The notes beneath the pieces were generated by a model. That model was not told where the DNA came from and ran no database searches. It worked only from the letters and a program-made list of their open reading frames with translations. A program made the position numbers and the translations under genes. Of a stretch of 27,010 nt of DNA, positions 1 through 10,930 are shown in pieces. Origin of the DNA: Welwitschia mirabilis (Eukaryota; Gnetophyta; Gnetopsida; Welwitschiales); assembly GCA_051453625.1 (NCBI GenBank), contig JBOZIK010000001.1, forward strand, positions 127,726,700-127,753,709, read 5' to 3'. Each line of letters begins with the position of its first letter. The stretch's first letter is position 1.

Positions 1-1720
1 AATTTCAGAGTCTAAATAAGAGATAAAGAAGTGATACATTTCATTGATAAGTAATCTCTTATGAAGATAGTATAAAGCATGGTTATCATTAGATAATTCA
101 TTCAAAGTACTACTCAAATAATGGAGTCAAGACATCTTTAAGGGCTTTTAAGAATGCTTCATGAGATTGAGAAGCTATTTAAGATTTAACTCTAAGCATG
201 GATTACTATCAAGAAGATAAGGCTTTTCCTAATGTAACATTCCAAGAAATTCCAAGTCAGACTTTTAAAAAGAATAATCATTAAAAGCATAAGGTATAGT
301 GGACTTGGTAGAAAAAGAATGAATGTTACTTTAAAAATTACATGAATGCTTAAAAGGAAGAGATTGAAAGATATGAGAAATAGAATCTTCAAAGTAATGG
401 GTGTTATGAGAGTCAAGGAAAGAATATGGCCATGAGAATTATATAAAGGTGTAATTAGAAGAGATGAAAAAAGGTTATGATTATTAAAGTTATGAGGTAC
501 TATGAAGCTGGAAATAGAAGTAAAAGGAGAAGTGAAGAAAAGGATGTAATTTAAAAATTAAGGAATAGATAGAGAGAATGTAGAATATGGATAGAATAAA
601 CAAGTCTATTCTCTATAAAGTTAAAATAAATCTCTATAGGTCCTTCATTACTTTCAATTTCTTCATAAATATCTATGTCTTTATGTTGTTGGATTGTTTT
701 TGTACTTTCCTCATCATTGTTTGTGACTATATCTTCCTTCTCTTATTGAAGATTAATTTCATTATCTAAATAATTGGATTCATCAAAAAGATTATCAAAA
801 GATATAAGATATTATCATCATTATTGATTAAAAGGTTTTTAGTTTTCTCATGATTAGATTCCTCATCTTGATTATCTAATAGAAAATGAATAGCAGGGAC
901 ATAATCTAATATCTCAATATCATCTAATACATGGTCATCTTCATCCCAATTATTAAATTGAGTTGTGATATTATTGTTTGAGTAGGATGTTAAAGTTTTA
1001 GTCATAATTTCATCTTTAAGTTGAAAGCAAGAATCATCATCATCACTGATTTTTAAATTTTCTTCATTTTCTCTCAAGGTAGGATGAAGTAGGATAGTTT
1101 TGAGGATGTTGTATTATAAAAGATACTTGAATATGTAGTAGTGATTGTTGCAAGTTTTCAAGTAATTTTTCCAATTTCTTATTTATGTTTTCTTGGTTTT
1201 TTGTCATTACACAAATCATTTCTCTTAATAGATCTTGTTCTTATTCATAGTAGTTGATGGAAGATGTTTCTTCTTGATAATTATGCATGGAAGATGATTG
1301 GGATTGAAAAAGATGNNNNNNNNNNNNNNNNNNNNNNNNNNNNNNNNNNNNNNNNNNNNNNNNNNNNNNNNNNNNNNNNNNNNNNNNNNNNNNNNNNNNN
1401 NNNNNNNNNNNNNNNACAAATCATTTCTCTTAATAGATCTTGTTCTTCTTCATAGTAGTTGATGGAAGATGGTTCTTCTTGATAATAATGCATGGAAGAT
1501 GATTGGGATTGAAAAAGATGATTATAATAAGTTTTTCTAAATGAGGTGGAATCCATAAAATATGGAGAATCTTCATCATTTTATTGATATGAGGGTTGAA
1601 AAGAAAAGACAAAAGAATAGGTAGGTTGAAAATAAGAAGGGGTCCAATTCCTATTTGCAACATGAGTTTATGATGCTAGCCCTCTTTCGGCAAAGATTTC
1701 TTAAAGTGTTTTCTTACCAA
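1..1720 (-). pseudogene. Element C: decayed gag-like coding remnants
   Basis: This is a minus-strand coding remnant read in several frames, downstream of the element C LTR and PBS. The clearest pieces are at about 1690-1416, rich in Gln, Tyr, Ser and Pro and ending in an acidic stretch (EEEQDLLREM), and at 1077-766, an open run of 103 codons rich in Asp, Glu and Asn. Between them is a predicted helical stretch with Asn/Lys/Glu heptad-like spacing. This composition resembles the linker between capsid and protease in plant Ty3/gypsy Gag-Pol. The capsid core expected before it is not seen: only about 0.9 kb separates it from the PBS, so C may carry an internal deletion. Below 760 the reading frames are broken and I recognise no domain. 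A gap at 1316-1415 interrupts the coding run. The gag assignment is inference from composition and position, not from a diagnostic motif. Confidence 0.45.
1211..1520. repeat. 105-bp near-identical direct repeat flanking a 100-N gap
   Basis: Positions 1211-1315 and 1416-1520 are each 105 bases and differ at about three positions. They sit immediately on either side of 1316-1415, which is exactly 100 N. The copies start and end flush with the gap, as expected if two contig ends overlap but were not merged, or if two haplotypes were joined. A true tandem duplication in the coding remnant is the alternative. Confidence 0.9.
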
Positions 1721-2595
1721 TGTTCACATCATTTTTTAAGTTTCTTTTTCTTTTAGAAAGAAGTTTTACAATGGTTTTTCTATTATGATTAATTGAAGTA
1801 AGTGAGAAGAATGAAATAAGAAACTTTAGATTCAAGATGGTAAGGAAGATAGGCATATAATGGAGGTCAAGGTTCCCTTTCTTGGATGATTCATCATTTA
1901 AAAATGCTATTTATTAACACTTAAAAGATGTAAGATCATTACTGCTAATTGACTACACAGAGAATAGAAAATCTAATTCTAAGATAAAAAATGAAAGAAA
2001 TTCTAGAATTTGCATACCTGTGTTATGCATACCTAGATTTTTATTTGAAGTTGAATAATTCTTGATGTTATTATTAATTCAGTTCCTTGTTAGCTGATAT
2101 TTTATCTTTCTCTCAGAATTCCTTATATCCTTACATGTACAAATAGTAAATAGAAACTAGAATTAAATGTAATGGACCATCATAAACTTGGTCATGGGAA
2201 CAATAGGGAGAATGACAATTACAGAAAGACTGAACTCAAAAAACTACAAAACTTTAGAAACTACAAAAAGAAAGATTAAAAAAACCAAACTATCATCCCT
2301 ACTATCATGGGAACGATAGATAAGATGATAGTACTTTATTACTAAATTGTAAATAAAATAAAATTTGCGAAAATAGAAACTAAATTTGAAATTTCATAAC
2401 TATTGTATCTTATATTATCTGGATAATAGAGAGAATGATAAGGTCCCTAAAAATTAAAGAAAACAAAATTTTGTCAAAATAGATCTAACCTTAAATTACA
2501 CTAAAAATAAAGCATTAATTTAAATAAATAACATGAACAAAAAGATTTAAGGTACTTATCTGGTAAATGACAATCCTCTTAGCTCCTTGTGGCCT
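1721..2595 (-). other. Element C untranslated leader
   Basis: On the minus strand this lies between the C primer-binding site and the first coding remnants. No open frame is convincing. The part at about 2160-2330 matches, in reverse complement, the leader of element B at about 20920-21090: both have T-rich stretches bracketed by ATCAT...ATGAT palindromic cassettes (here ATCATGGGAACGAT at 2304-2317). This links C and B as members of one family. Confidence 0.55.
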
Positions 2596-2613
2596 TTCTT
2601 AATAATGATACCA
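2596..2613 (-). promoter_or_regulatory. Element C primer-binding site (decayed)
   Basis: The minus strand reads TGGTATCATTATTAAGAA, three bases (TTT) after the CA that ends the LTR. Compared with the plant tRNA-Asp-type PBS, TGGCGCCGTTGCCGGGGA, 8 of 18 bases match and all ten differences are C-to-T or G-to-A. The first eight bases also match the initiator-Met PBS (TGGTATCA), so tRNA identity is not certain. The LTR-end context, CTGCAACA then TTT then TGG, parallels element B and favours the Asp type. Confidence 0.6.
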
Positions 2614-2640
2614 AAATGTTGCAGTGTGACTTTATATAAT

Positions 2641-2898
2641 NNNNNNNNNNNNNNNNNNNNNNNNNNNNNNNNNNNNNNNNNNNNNNNNNNNNNNNNNNNN
2701 NNNNNNNNNNNNNNNNNNNNNNNNNNNNNNNNNNNNNNNNNNNNNNNNNNNNNNNNNNNNNNNNNNNNNNNNNNNNNNNNNNNNNNNNNNNNNNNNNNNN
2801 NNNNNNNNNNNNNNNNNNNNNNNNNNNNNNNNNNNNNNNNNNNNNNNNNNNNNNNNNNNNNNNNNNNNNNNNNNNNNNNNNNNNNNNNNNNNNNNNNN
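2641..2898. other. Assembly gap, 258 N
   Basis: Run of N inside the element C LTR. The non-round length suggests an estimated gap size. Confidence 0.99.
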
Positions 2899-3338
2899 GA
2901 CTATCCTTTCTATAATTCATATCAATCAAGAAGAGTATCTACTAATTCTTAATCAACATAAACTATTAGATCTACTAGGTATAATAGGCAATATACAATA
3001 TGAATGAAATAAAAATGCAATTCAAACCTACTACTAACAAAGGTCAACTTTAACAAAGGCTGCTCTTATGATATAAATAAATCTAAGCTTGACACTAACT
3101 AAGATCAACTTAAACCATAAGGGACATTCACATAATTGAAATGAAAAGAGTATTTGTATTGATTAAAAATAACTTTACATCCACTTACAACAAAATAACA
3201 GCACTTCGATGGAAGAGACATAACCTAACACTAAGAAAAACCCCTTTCTGTAGCCATTGGATGGATCTTTTGCCTTCAAGCTTTTATCACAAGCATATGA
3301 AGTTAAAAAATATGGTTTAAAAGTGAAGGAAGGAAGGG

Positions 3339-3346
3339 TATTTATA
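3339..3346 (-). promoter_or_regulatory. Candidate TATA box of element C LTR
   Basis: The minus strand reads CTATAAATACCCTTCC, with TATAAATA about 0.72 kb before the LTR 3' end. In the related B LTR the aligned place (about 20038) has only AATAAATAG, so the box is degraded there. In an AT-rich window this motif alone is weak; its position in the LTR supports it. Confidence 0.4.
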
Positions 3347-3760
3347 GTTTTATAATGAACTGTAATCCTAGACATTCATTAAGAAAACCCTAATAGCTCA
3401 CATGACTGGTTTGGCACTCTTTACAAGGAAATTTATTATTGCAGTGTAAAAAACAATTGTCTTCCTATATGTTGTCCACATGACAGAGGGGACGACACTA
3501 CTTAGGTTGTATGCCCATGTGCTACCGTTCGTTCTGCAGCCTTTTTCAATGTAATTAAGATCATCATTCTACATGTCATGGGGATGACCAAGGGTATGAC
3601 ATCATCAACACTTCATGTGCATGTGCTGTCGAAGTGTTACCCATGTGCTGCTCCTATGTAGCTATCATAATGAGCTATCGTCCTAACTGTCGTGTGGATG
3701 ATAGTGGAAATGAAACTCTTCCCAAGCTTTTCAAGTAGCATAAATTGATCTTGTTTACCT

Positions 3761-5645
3761 TTAGTCCTACTTCAATATGCTAAGTATCAAAACATACCTG
3801 AAATGCCTCCAATTATATTAAGAATTACATGTTTCATGATCATCTTGTCATCTCTCTATAATCAACAGGATTACATCTAAACCTGTATACATGTCCTGCA
3901 AAAGTACTCCAAATACACTATTGAATTCTTACAAATCGGCATTGCAACAATATAGGTTTAAATTTTAAAATCAAATAAATTAAATTATTTTACCTAGCAA
4001 ATAATGTAATCATGCTATCGTCTATTGTGTTGTCTAGATTATTATGGGAATAACAAGCTCTTCAAAATCATTTTGTAAAATCAATTACTTATAATTATGC
4101 TTAATAGAAAATAAGATCAAAATACTTACTAGTCAATTATTCCTTTACTTAAGACATTTAGCACATTGAAATAATAAAGAATGAATGTGATAAAAAAAGA
4201 ATCATTAAAAGATCTAAGAATAACAACTTATAAAAATGATATGCAGGTATAATAAAAAAGAGTGATGACTTAAAAAATGATATCCATAAATCAAACATTT
4301 AAACTTTTTTCTTTTTTTAAAGCATAATACATAAGCAAAAATATATTAAAAAAATAATCAGTCATAACATTATTCCCTTCATCCATGGTCTCATGAATTG
4401 CTTGTATTATTCCTACAGGAAAACAAACTGCATGTAATTTTTTGTTATGTACATGTTTTACTAAATATTATCAATAATATATATCATTTAAATAATAGGA
4501 ATTCAAAATTTGATTAGTATACTATAGATATGTCTTGTAAAAATTTAAAAATAACCCTTAAATTTTAAAGTTTTTAATCATACTATCTCAAAATATATAC
4601 CGTGTCCCCTTCATAAGTGAATCAATACATTCCATATTATATTAACATAAGAAAAAAAAGATCAATATGCAAGTTTAAGTAAGTAAAATAAATGGGCTAG
4701 AAGTAGTATTCTGTGCATGAAAGAAGGGTAAAAAAGAGGTGAAAAAAGATGAAACATAAATATGATGCACCTCAAAAAATATCTATGCATCATTTGCATG
4801 GTTGTCTAGATGACAAGGTGGACAATAGGGATTTACAAAATATCACAAGAATTGGAAGTATCAATGGAATAAGTTAATCTTAGATAGTATCATGGAGGTT
4901 TCAGAAATGTTTTAAAAAGTCTAAAAGATGGAAAATGACTAAGAATTATAATAAATCAAGGAAATATAAATGATTTGAATGCACTAAGATAAGAAAAATA
5001 AATGTGTTATGAATTCAAAATTATTGTTATGTCAAAAATCAAAAACAAAATGAAATAAATAAAATAAAAAAGTTACTAAAAGAACAAATGGAAAAAATCA
5101 GTATCATAAACTAAGGAAACATTATTTTCTTAAAAGAAAATTAACTCATATAAAGGAAAACTACAAAATAAAAATAAAATCAACAAGAAAACTACTAAAT
5201 GATCAAGTCCTAGTATTTGTGATTAAAAATTATAAAAATAAATTTAAATGTTAAAAAAATAATTAAGGAAAATAAAATGGAAATGCACAACTAGGAACAT
5301 AAACATGATTGCGTACATACCCTAAATTCAAATCTAGAAAAACCTATATGAAAGAAATCATAAAATCACCTGATTAATGATGCATAACATAATGAAAAGA
5401 CCTTCTAAAGTACCACTCAAATAGGTAGTACTTATGATGATCCTAAGTAATCTATGTTTTCAAATAATGAATGATAAGATCAAAAGCTACTAAAAAATGG
5501 ACTCACCTACTAAAACCTTATAACACATCTAAATCTATAAAAGTGAAGTGACCATGTAGGAATAATATAAGTGCAATAAGTCTAAGAAATACATAATTGT
5601 TCTAATAATACTAAGAACATCACTAATCCTATAGCCTTACACTAT
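3761..5645. other. AT-rich DNA without a recognisable gene
   Basis: I see no ORF above noise, no RNA gene and no clear terminal repeats. The inner part may include the remaining U3 of the element C LTR. The outer part is the left flank of element A's insertion site. A small GTCTAGATGAC-type motif at about 4803-4815 recalls the cassettes in elements B and C. Confidence 0.6.
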
Positions 5646-5650
5646 TATTA
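5646..5650. repeat. Target-site duplication of element A, left copy (TATTA)
   Basis: TATTA directly precedes the left LTR and recurs at 18889-18893 directly after the right LTR. Five bases is the usual Ty3/gypsy duplication length. The flanking TA-rich sequence allows some chance matching. Confidence 0.65.
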
Positions 5651-6548
5651 TGACAAACTTATAATTTAACTAAAAATACTATAAAATAATTAACTAGTTT
5701 CACTAATACGCTTGAAAAAATTTATTATATTAATAAAATGCTATAAAAATGTATAACTAAATTAACACATCTACACGCAGACTTTGATCATTAATAGTTT
5801 TTATATGGAGATTTATTCTATTTCCACTTTTGACTTCAAATAAAGGCTTTTCTTATTTGATTAGAACACATATTTTGTTAAGAAAGAGTATTCCTAGGAA
5901 AAAGGTACTCTTATAATAACTCTATTGTAAACAATAATTTACAATATATGGGGAAATAAAAGAACTAAAACAAAGGAATTATAGTCAAATTATATGTACT
6001 ATTATTCCTAACTGATACACTATCTTAATATTAACCCTATTTATCATCAATATTAAGAGTAAGAAAAGACAACATGAAACTTGATCAAATTACACACTTT
6101 AGTAATATAAGATTCTTTTCATAATAACACAGCTTGTATCATTATTAATAAAATATAATAATTAGCTCCTTCTTGTGTTTTCACATTAGGTGATAAAGCT
6201 TAGGAAATTACTTTATAGTTTTCCCAATATGATCTCTTTACCTAAGATATGCTTTTCAACTCTTTTGCAAGACTTTAAAAAGATTCTTTTTCCTCCTCTA
6301 ATATGTTTATTTATAGATGTAGTGATATAGAGTCTGTTATTCTTTCTTTTGCATCACCTATCCTGTTGTTATCACTACTTCCCATTTTTTGTAGCATAGC
6401 TCCACCTAACTGATCTAGATCACAAAGTTTACTTATAATAATTCATAATATATTATAATAATATCATAATATTTGCTAACATTCTAATTTATTTTTCATT
6501 AATTTTATAAGAACATAGCATAAATATACATCCATTTCTAAGTTATTA
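5651..6548 (-). repeat. Element A 3' LTR (left copy)
   Basis: Aligns over its whole length with 18026-18888, for example in the shared block around 5840-5875. It starts with TGACAAACTT on the plus strand. The inner end is either 6545 (TG..CA rule, TGAC...GTTA) or 6548 (includes a shared TTA, which makes the flanking TATTA duplication exact). I chose 6548. Confidence 0.9.
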
Positions 6549-6563
6549 GTTTCCTCCACACTT
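6549..6563 (-). promoter_or_regulatory. Element A polypurine tract
   Basis: The minus strand reads AAGTGTGGAGGAAAC immediately before the 3' LTR. It is a purine-rich run at the place where plus-strand DNA synthesis is primed in LTR retrotransposons. The start AAGTGTGG resembles tracts of Athila-type elements as I recall them. Confidence 0.7.
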
Positions 6564-6569
6564 AGACAT

Positions 6570-9060
6570 TTATTGGTCCTCTAACAATTTATGTTATTTT
6601 CTTTAACGTTTTATTTTCTTCTTTTTAATTATATCTGATTATGATTCATCTTGTGACTTTTTCACTTATTTCAATTACTTTATTACCTTAATTTGCTCTT
6701 TTAAAAGGGCTAGATCATCTAAAATTATATTTTCTTGATTTGATTAAGTACCTTTGATGGCTTCCCATTTGATTGTTTATTATTTTTAGTAGTTAAAAAC
6801 TTATTTGATTTTATAGGCTGATTAGGAGGGGGTTTTTCAGATCCCCATACTCTTGAAGAACTTCCAATTAGAATAGTTTGAATTTCTTATCCTCCTTTCA
6901 TTTTAGAGAAAATGTCTATAAAGATTTCTCTAAGTATTCTCATACTATTTAAAAGCTAGTTTCTTTGGTTTTTTAGAGATTTTAAATCCTACTTAATAAT
7001 TACAAAAACATAAATGTTTCCTTGAAAACCTTCATAGACTTAGAAGAGTTTTTTCATTGTCTTCTGATTCTATCCTTTAACTACNNNNNNNNNNNNNNNN
7101 NNNNNNNNNNNNNNNNNNNNNNNNNNNNNNNNNNNNNNNNNNNNNNNNNNNNNNNNNNNNNNNNNNNNNNNNNNNNNNNNNNNNTTTAACTACTTCACCT
7201 TTGATAGTATTAACCTCCTTCAAGGCTTGGTTGAATACTCACATGATTTTCTCCCATCCTTTTTTATCTTATCTATGATTTTGTTTATAGATTTTTCACA
7301 ACCATTAAAGTAATAATATATTTTTTGGGAATAAAAATGCATGCTTTGTGATACCCTCAATTTCTCCTTTCCAAATTCTATTCTCTTTCGTAATGAAACT
7401 TTAAAAAGCTTATTTTCATAAAGTAGTCTATTGTTTTCTTTATTGATCTTCTCAATTAGGTTTGACTAGCTAGGAGGAATTAATATTTCTTTAATGACAT
7501 TTAAAATTTGATGTTAAAAAAACCACCAGAGGTGTTTATTGTAAAGCAAGTTGTAAAATTATTTTTAAGATTGAACATAATTCATTTTTTAAAACCTTTA
7601 TTAGACTTTGCTCTAACAAAGAATAATTAATAGGTGTAGAAGAAGGAAGAGCTAACTCTAGATTTTCTTAAAGAAAAGTAATGTTTTTCTCTTGGATTTC
7701 AATTTTCTCCTATTAATCTACATCTATTAGAAATATTTTATCCATTTTAGATTGTATTTATTATTTTTCTTCTAAATTTGTATTTACTTTTCATGCATTC
7801 CTCTCAAATCCATATAAAGTTTCTCTAAATATTTTTTCTTTAGAGAAATGGGTGAGTTGTTATGCATGAAAGTAATGAATTATTATTACATTTATCTTTA
7901 CTTAGTATTATACTATTTGTTATGAGTCATACTTTTTAGAAGTCCCAATAAAAATATTCTTTATTAGTAGGGGTAAGATGTAATTTTTATTTCTCCTCTT
8001 TGAGTGGTTGCTCTAATTCTTTAATTCGATTGGGAGCATTATGTAGAGAGGACTAGTTTGACTTTTGAAATTTAAAATGAGAGATTAATCTCTCTTCTAA
8101 TTATAAATATTTCTCCTTTACTTTACATCATTCTCCCTACCAAAAACAAAATTCTATTTTTACAAAATTCATTCTCTAGTTTTAAATATTTAAATTTTTT
8201 CTTTAAACTAAGATTTTATTCTTATAGTTGATTTTTTTTTATAAGAAGCTAATTAAATAATTTATAGTGGTAAATAAAGAATCCACATTATCTTCTACTA
8301 GTAACTTTGTAAAAGATTCTATTTGCTTTTATAGCTCTAATTACTATAGATTAAATGTATTTGATTACTCCATGAAAGGATTTGAGGTCTGTGTTTGAAT
8401 TTGTATCACTAGATAATTGGTTGAAGGTCTCTTCTATGCTTAGAATATAAAGGGTGTCAGAATAAAAAATCCACATAAGGATGCAACTAAGAATTTAATG
8501 CTACTTCTGTTTCTTGAAAAGAATTATGGAACATTTCTAGTTAAAAGAATCCTTTCAATTAGTGAGGGAAATCTAAGTTCAACATTTGTAATTTTGGTGG
8601 TATTTCTAATTCTTAATAGTAATTTACATAATATTAAAAAATTTTGAACCTAATGTTAATATTTCCATTTAAGGGATCTCTAATGGCATCTATTAAGTAT
8701 ACTCCTAGAATACTTATATCCTTTTTCTTATTAATAATTAGAGCTAGGTTAGAGAATATTATTCTAGAAATGACAAGTACTTTAGGATTCCTTACTTTAT
8801 TAATGTTAACTCATCTATCCTTATTAGTGATATATACTTTGAAAATGTTTTAGACATAATATAGTATCCTCATTTTTATGTAATTCTAATAGTATTTCTC
8901 CACTGGATGATGCTCTAAGGATCATTCTTATTTCATTTAGTGAAATTTGAATTGACATATTACTAACTGACAAGTATAATGTTTGAATTTCCTCTAAAAA
9001 TATCAAGTTTCTATAAAAACATAAACTTCTTCATTGTTATATTTTTTTAAAAAATGTTAA
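6570..9060 (-). pseudogene. Element A extra 3' ORF region, function unknown
   Basis: This is a minus-strand region between the hairpin array and the polypurine tract with several long open pieces in shifting frames. At about 9012-8824 is a 60-residue piece with alternating hydrophobic residues. At about 8815-8641 is a second piece containing LIDAIRDPLNGN, then a Tyr-rich stretch. At 7456-7220 is a 78-codon lysine-rich, probably helical piece. At 6943-6725 is a 72-codon piece with one stop, a Pro-rich patch (PPPNQP) and a lysine-rich tail. It may once have been one protein of several hundred residues. It sits where extra or envelope-like ORFs occur in Athila and Tat relatives. I recognise no envelope signature. 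The beta-rich part with an Asp could recall a 30K-type movement protein, but this is only a guess. Confidence 0.45.
7085..7184. other. Assembly gap, 100 N, with 9-bp overlap at its edges
   Basis: The sequence TTTAACTAC occurs at 7076-7084 directly before the gap and again at 7185-7193 directly after it. The exact 100 N denotes an unknown size. The short repeat suggests that the two contigs may simply overlap, which would leave no missing DNA. Confidence 0.9.
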
Positions 9061-9619
9061 CTAGTTTTATGAGTTAAGTTTAATTGTTTATTATCTAAGT
9101 TTGGTGAAACTAGAATTCTTAAGAAGTTTTTGAAAATTTAAATTAGGGATAATTTTAGCTTCTACAAAAAACATTTTATGATTTAGGTTTGAATTTCATT
9201 TTCTTTATTGTATGAAATGCTCATATAATAAATGTTATTAAACTTTAAGTGCTTATCTAGTATCTTATTTAATAAAATAGAATGCATTTTAAGGAACTAA
9301 AAGATTTTAACTATGTAAGGAAACATTCTTAATCTAAATGATTTGACCTAAAATAACATTTTTACTTATGAAAGAGATAATAAACAAAGTTTCCATGAAA
9401 TTTTCATATGCAATTAGAAGAAGATAAAGCAAATTTCACACTAAAAATAAACTTGGAATAAATAATTTATCTATTACAATGTCTTATTTATAGAATTTTG
9501 TAGCTCCTTCCCATGTGTTAAAGTTTGACTTATTGCATTTTCTGGTGAAGGGGTGATCAAAGTTATCAAAGGGGATATTGAAAAAATTTACTATACAAGT
9601 GTGTTTTTCTCTCTTCCTC
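9061..9619. other. AT-rich spacer inside element A
   Basis: Lies between the extra ORF region and the hairpin array. No open frame or recognisable motif on either strand. Confidence 0.55.
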
Positions 9620-9902
9620 ATAGTAGGGCTCAAAGGGATTTTTAATTATTTGAAGGTGTTCTTTAAGTAATAATTACATCTTCAAAGAAAATCTTTAACT
9701 AATGAAGGTTACTCGAAGGTGTTCTTCGAGTAGTCATTGTTACTTCTTTGAAGGGGCCCTTCAAACTGGTGAAGCAGTTTAGTATAGTAAAAGTTATAGA
9801 TTCTTACTTTAATTTCAAAATTTTAAAGTATCCAAAATTAGCACCTTTAATTTGTTAATTGGATAAATGTAATCATAGTTCCTTGGGTACAGTAAATACT
9901 TT

Positions 9903-9918
9903 ATAATCTATAGATTAT
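9903..9918. repeat. Perfect 16-bp palindrome
   Basis: ATAATCTATAGATTAT is its own reverse complement. It lies within the hairpin array region but does not belong to the same motif. Given the AT content it may be chance. Confidence 0.6.
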
Positions 9919-10668
9919 GGGTTTCTTTCTTTCTTTTTTTTTTTTGTTTCAAATATCAGGAAGCTTTGAATAATAAATACTTCTTAGGAGAATTCCTTCT
10001 AAAAATCTAAATTGTTTTCTATTATTTCTATTATTCTTTTATTTCATGAATGGTTTTCTTCTACTAGTAAAGTTTATTTTAGTAATATCTATTTCATCTA
10101 ACTATTTGTTAATCTACTTTACACAAAATACCATTTACATTTTATCATAGTAGTTATCCATTTCATCCGATATTCTAATCAGTTTTTTAAGATAAGATTT
10201 TTAGTTAAAAATTATCTCACAAAATTTCTTCTGAGTTTGAGTAGTAATTACTTCCTTAAAAGGGACCTTCAAACAATTAAGGTTACTTGAAGGGATTATT
10301 CAAGTAGGAATTACCTATGTAGAAGAATTTTCTAATAACAGCTAAGCTTAAAAGGGTTTTTTAAGTAATGAAGAATTACTTTAGAGGATCTTTTAAGAAG
10401 ACATTGATGAAGTCCTTCAAAGAATTTGATATGATCATAATTTATCCTCTAGATCTTATTTATGGAATCAAAATTAAAGGGGAAATTTCTTTCTCTGTAG
10501 GAGGTCTTCAATCAAAAATTTAAACATGTTAAATATGTTAGGCTAACACATTAAAGGGGGCTTTAAGGATCTCAAAGGAATTTAAGAAGTGGTAATAAAT
10601 CAGAAGAGAGACAAATCAATTCATTATTTAATTCATTTCCACTAAACTTGAGGTAGAGATTTAAGGGG

Positions 10669-10685
10669 NNNNNNNNNNNNNNNNN
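10669..10685. other. Assembly gap, 17 N
   Basis: Short run of N within the hairpin array. Repeats of this kind are a plausible cause of assembly failure. Confidence 0.95.
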
Positions 10686-10930
10686 ATTACTTAAAGGGGA
10701 TTTTTGAGCTCATGCCAAGAGTGGAAAGGAAATAACAAAGAAGTAAAAGCTCAAGAGGTTTTTAAAGACATCATCGAAAAGGGTTATTCATCTATTGAAG
10801 GGGTCTTTGATAAATGAAATGTACCTTTAAAACATCATTAAAAACATATTCTGTAGCTTGCTCCAAGACTCAAAGGAGTTCTTCAAGCAATAAAGGTTAC
10901 TTAAAAAGGGTCCTTTAAAATAGCAAAATC

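Larger units (their letters stand above)
2617..3760 (-). mobile_element. Element C 5' LTR (left edge certain, outer edge uncertain)
   Basis: The LTR ends at 2617 on the plus coordinate (minus strand ...GCAACA, next to the PBS). The last 24 bases, ATTATATAAAGTCACACTGCAACA, align closely with the end of the element B LTR. Further matches to B occur around the minus-strand string CAATACAAA...TATGTGAATG (about 3115-3160) and the CCTTTGTTAAAGTTG region (about 3040). The part at 3470-3720 holds GATGATAG-type palindromic cassettes like those in the B LTR. A 258-N gap (2641-2898) falls inside. The outer edge is my estimate; no second C LTR lies in the window to define it. Confidence 0.6.
9620..10930. 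repeat. Array of diverged small hairpin repeats inside element A
   Basis: A recurring unit reads approximately TACTTGAA-GGNGTTC-TTCAAGTA: two complementary arms around a 7-base loop. The best copy, at 9710-9732, has perfect 9-bp arms (TACTCGAAG / CTTCGAGTA). At 10284-10306 there are perfect 8-bp arms (TACTTGAA / TTCAAGTA) and again a 7-base loop. At 9646-9670 the arms have two mismatches and the loop is GGTGTTC. Weaker versions occur near 10345-10365, 10686-10705 and 10860-10915. I count roughly eight to ten degenerate units. Spacing is irregular. No coding frame crosses the array. Confidence 0.7.

Noticed and set aside
192-769. Hydrophobic frames of 60-74 codons at the left edge
   Set aside because: Composition expected from AT-rich DNA. 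The acidic minus-strand frame at 766-1077 is the more protein-like signal nearby.
2579-2952. Frames of 116 and 121 codons on both strands
   Set aside because: Produced by the 258-N gap inside the element C LTR.
3175-3375. 66-codon minus-strand frame
   Set aside because: Falls in the element C LTR downstream of its TATA-like site. No recognised domain and not conserved in the B LTR.
8644-8853. 69-codon plus-strand frame rich in Leu and Ile
   Set aside because: Antisense shadow of the element A extra ORF region; hydrophobic composition is expected from AT-rich antisense.
9903-9918. 16-bp perfect palindrome as a regulatory site
   Set aside because: Kept only as a repeat. In DNA this AT-rich a perfect 16-bp palindrome is not enough to propose a binding site.
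9920-9960. T-rich run as a terminator
   Set aside because: Eukaryotic context and no preceding stem; ordinary low-complexity sequence.
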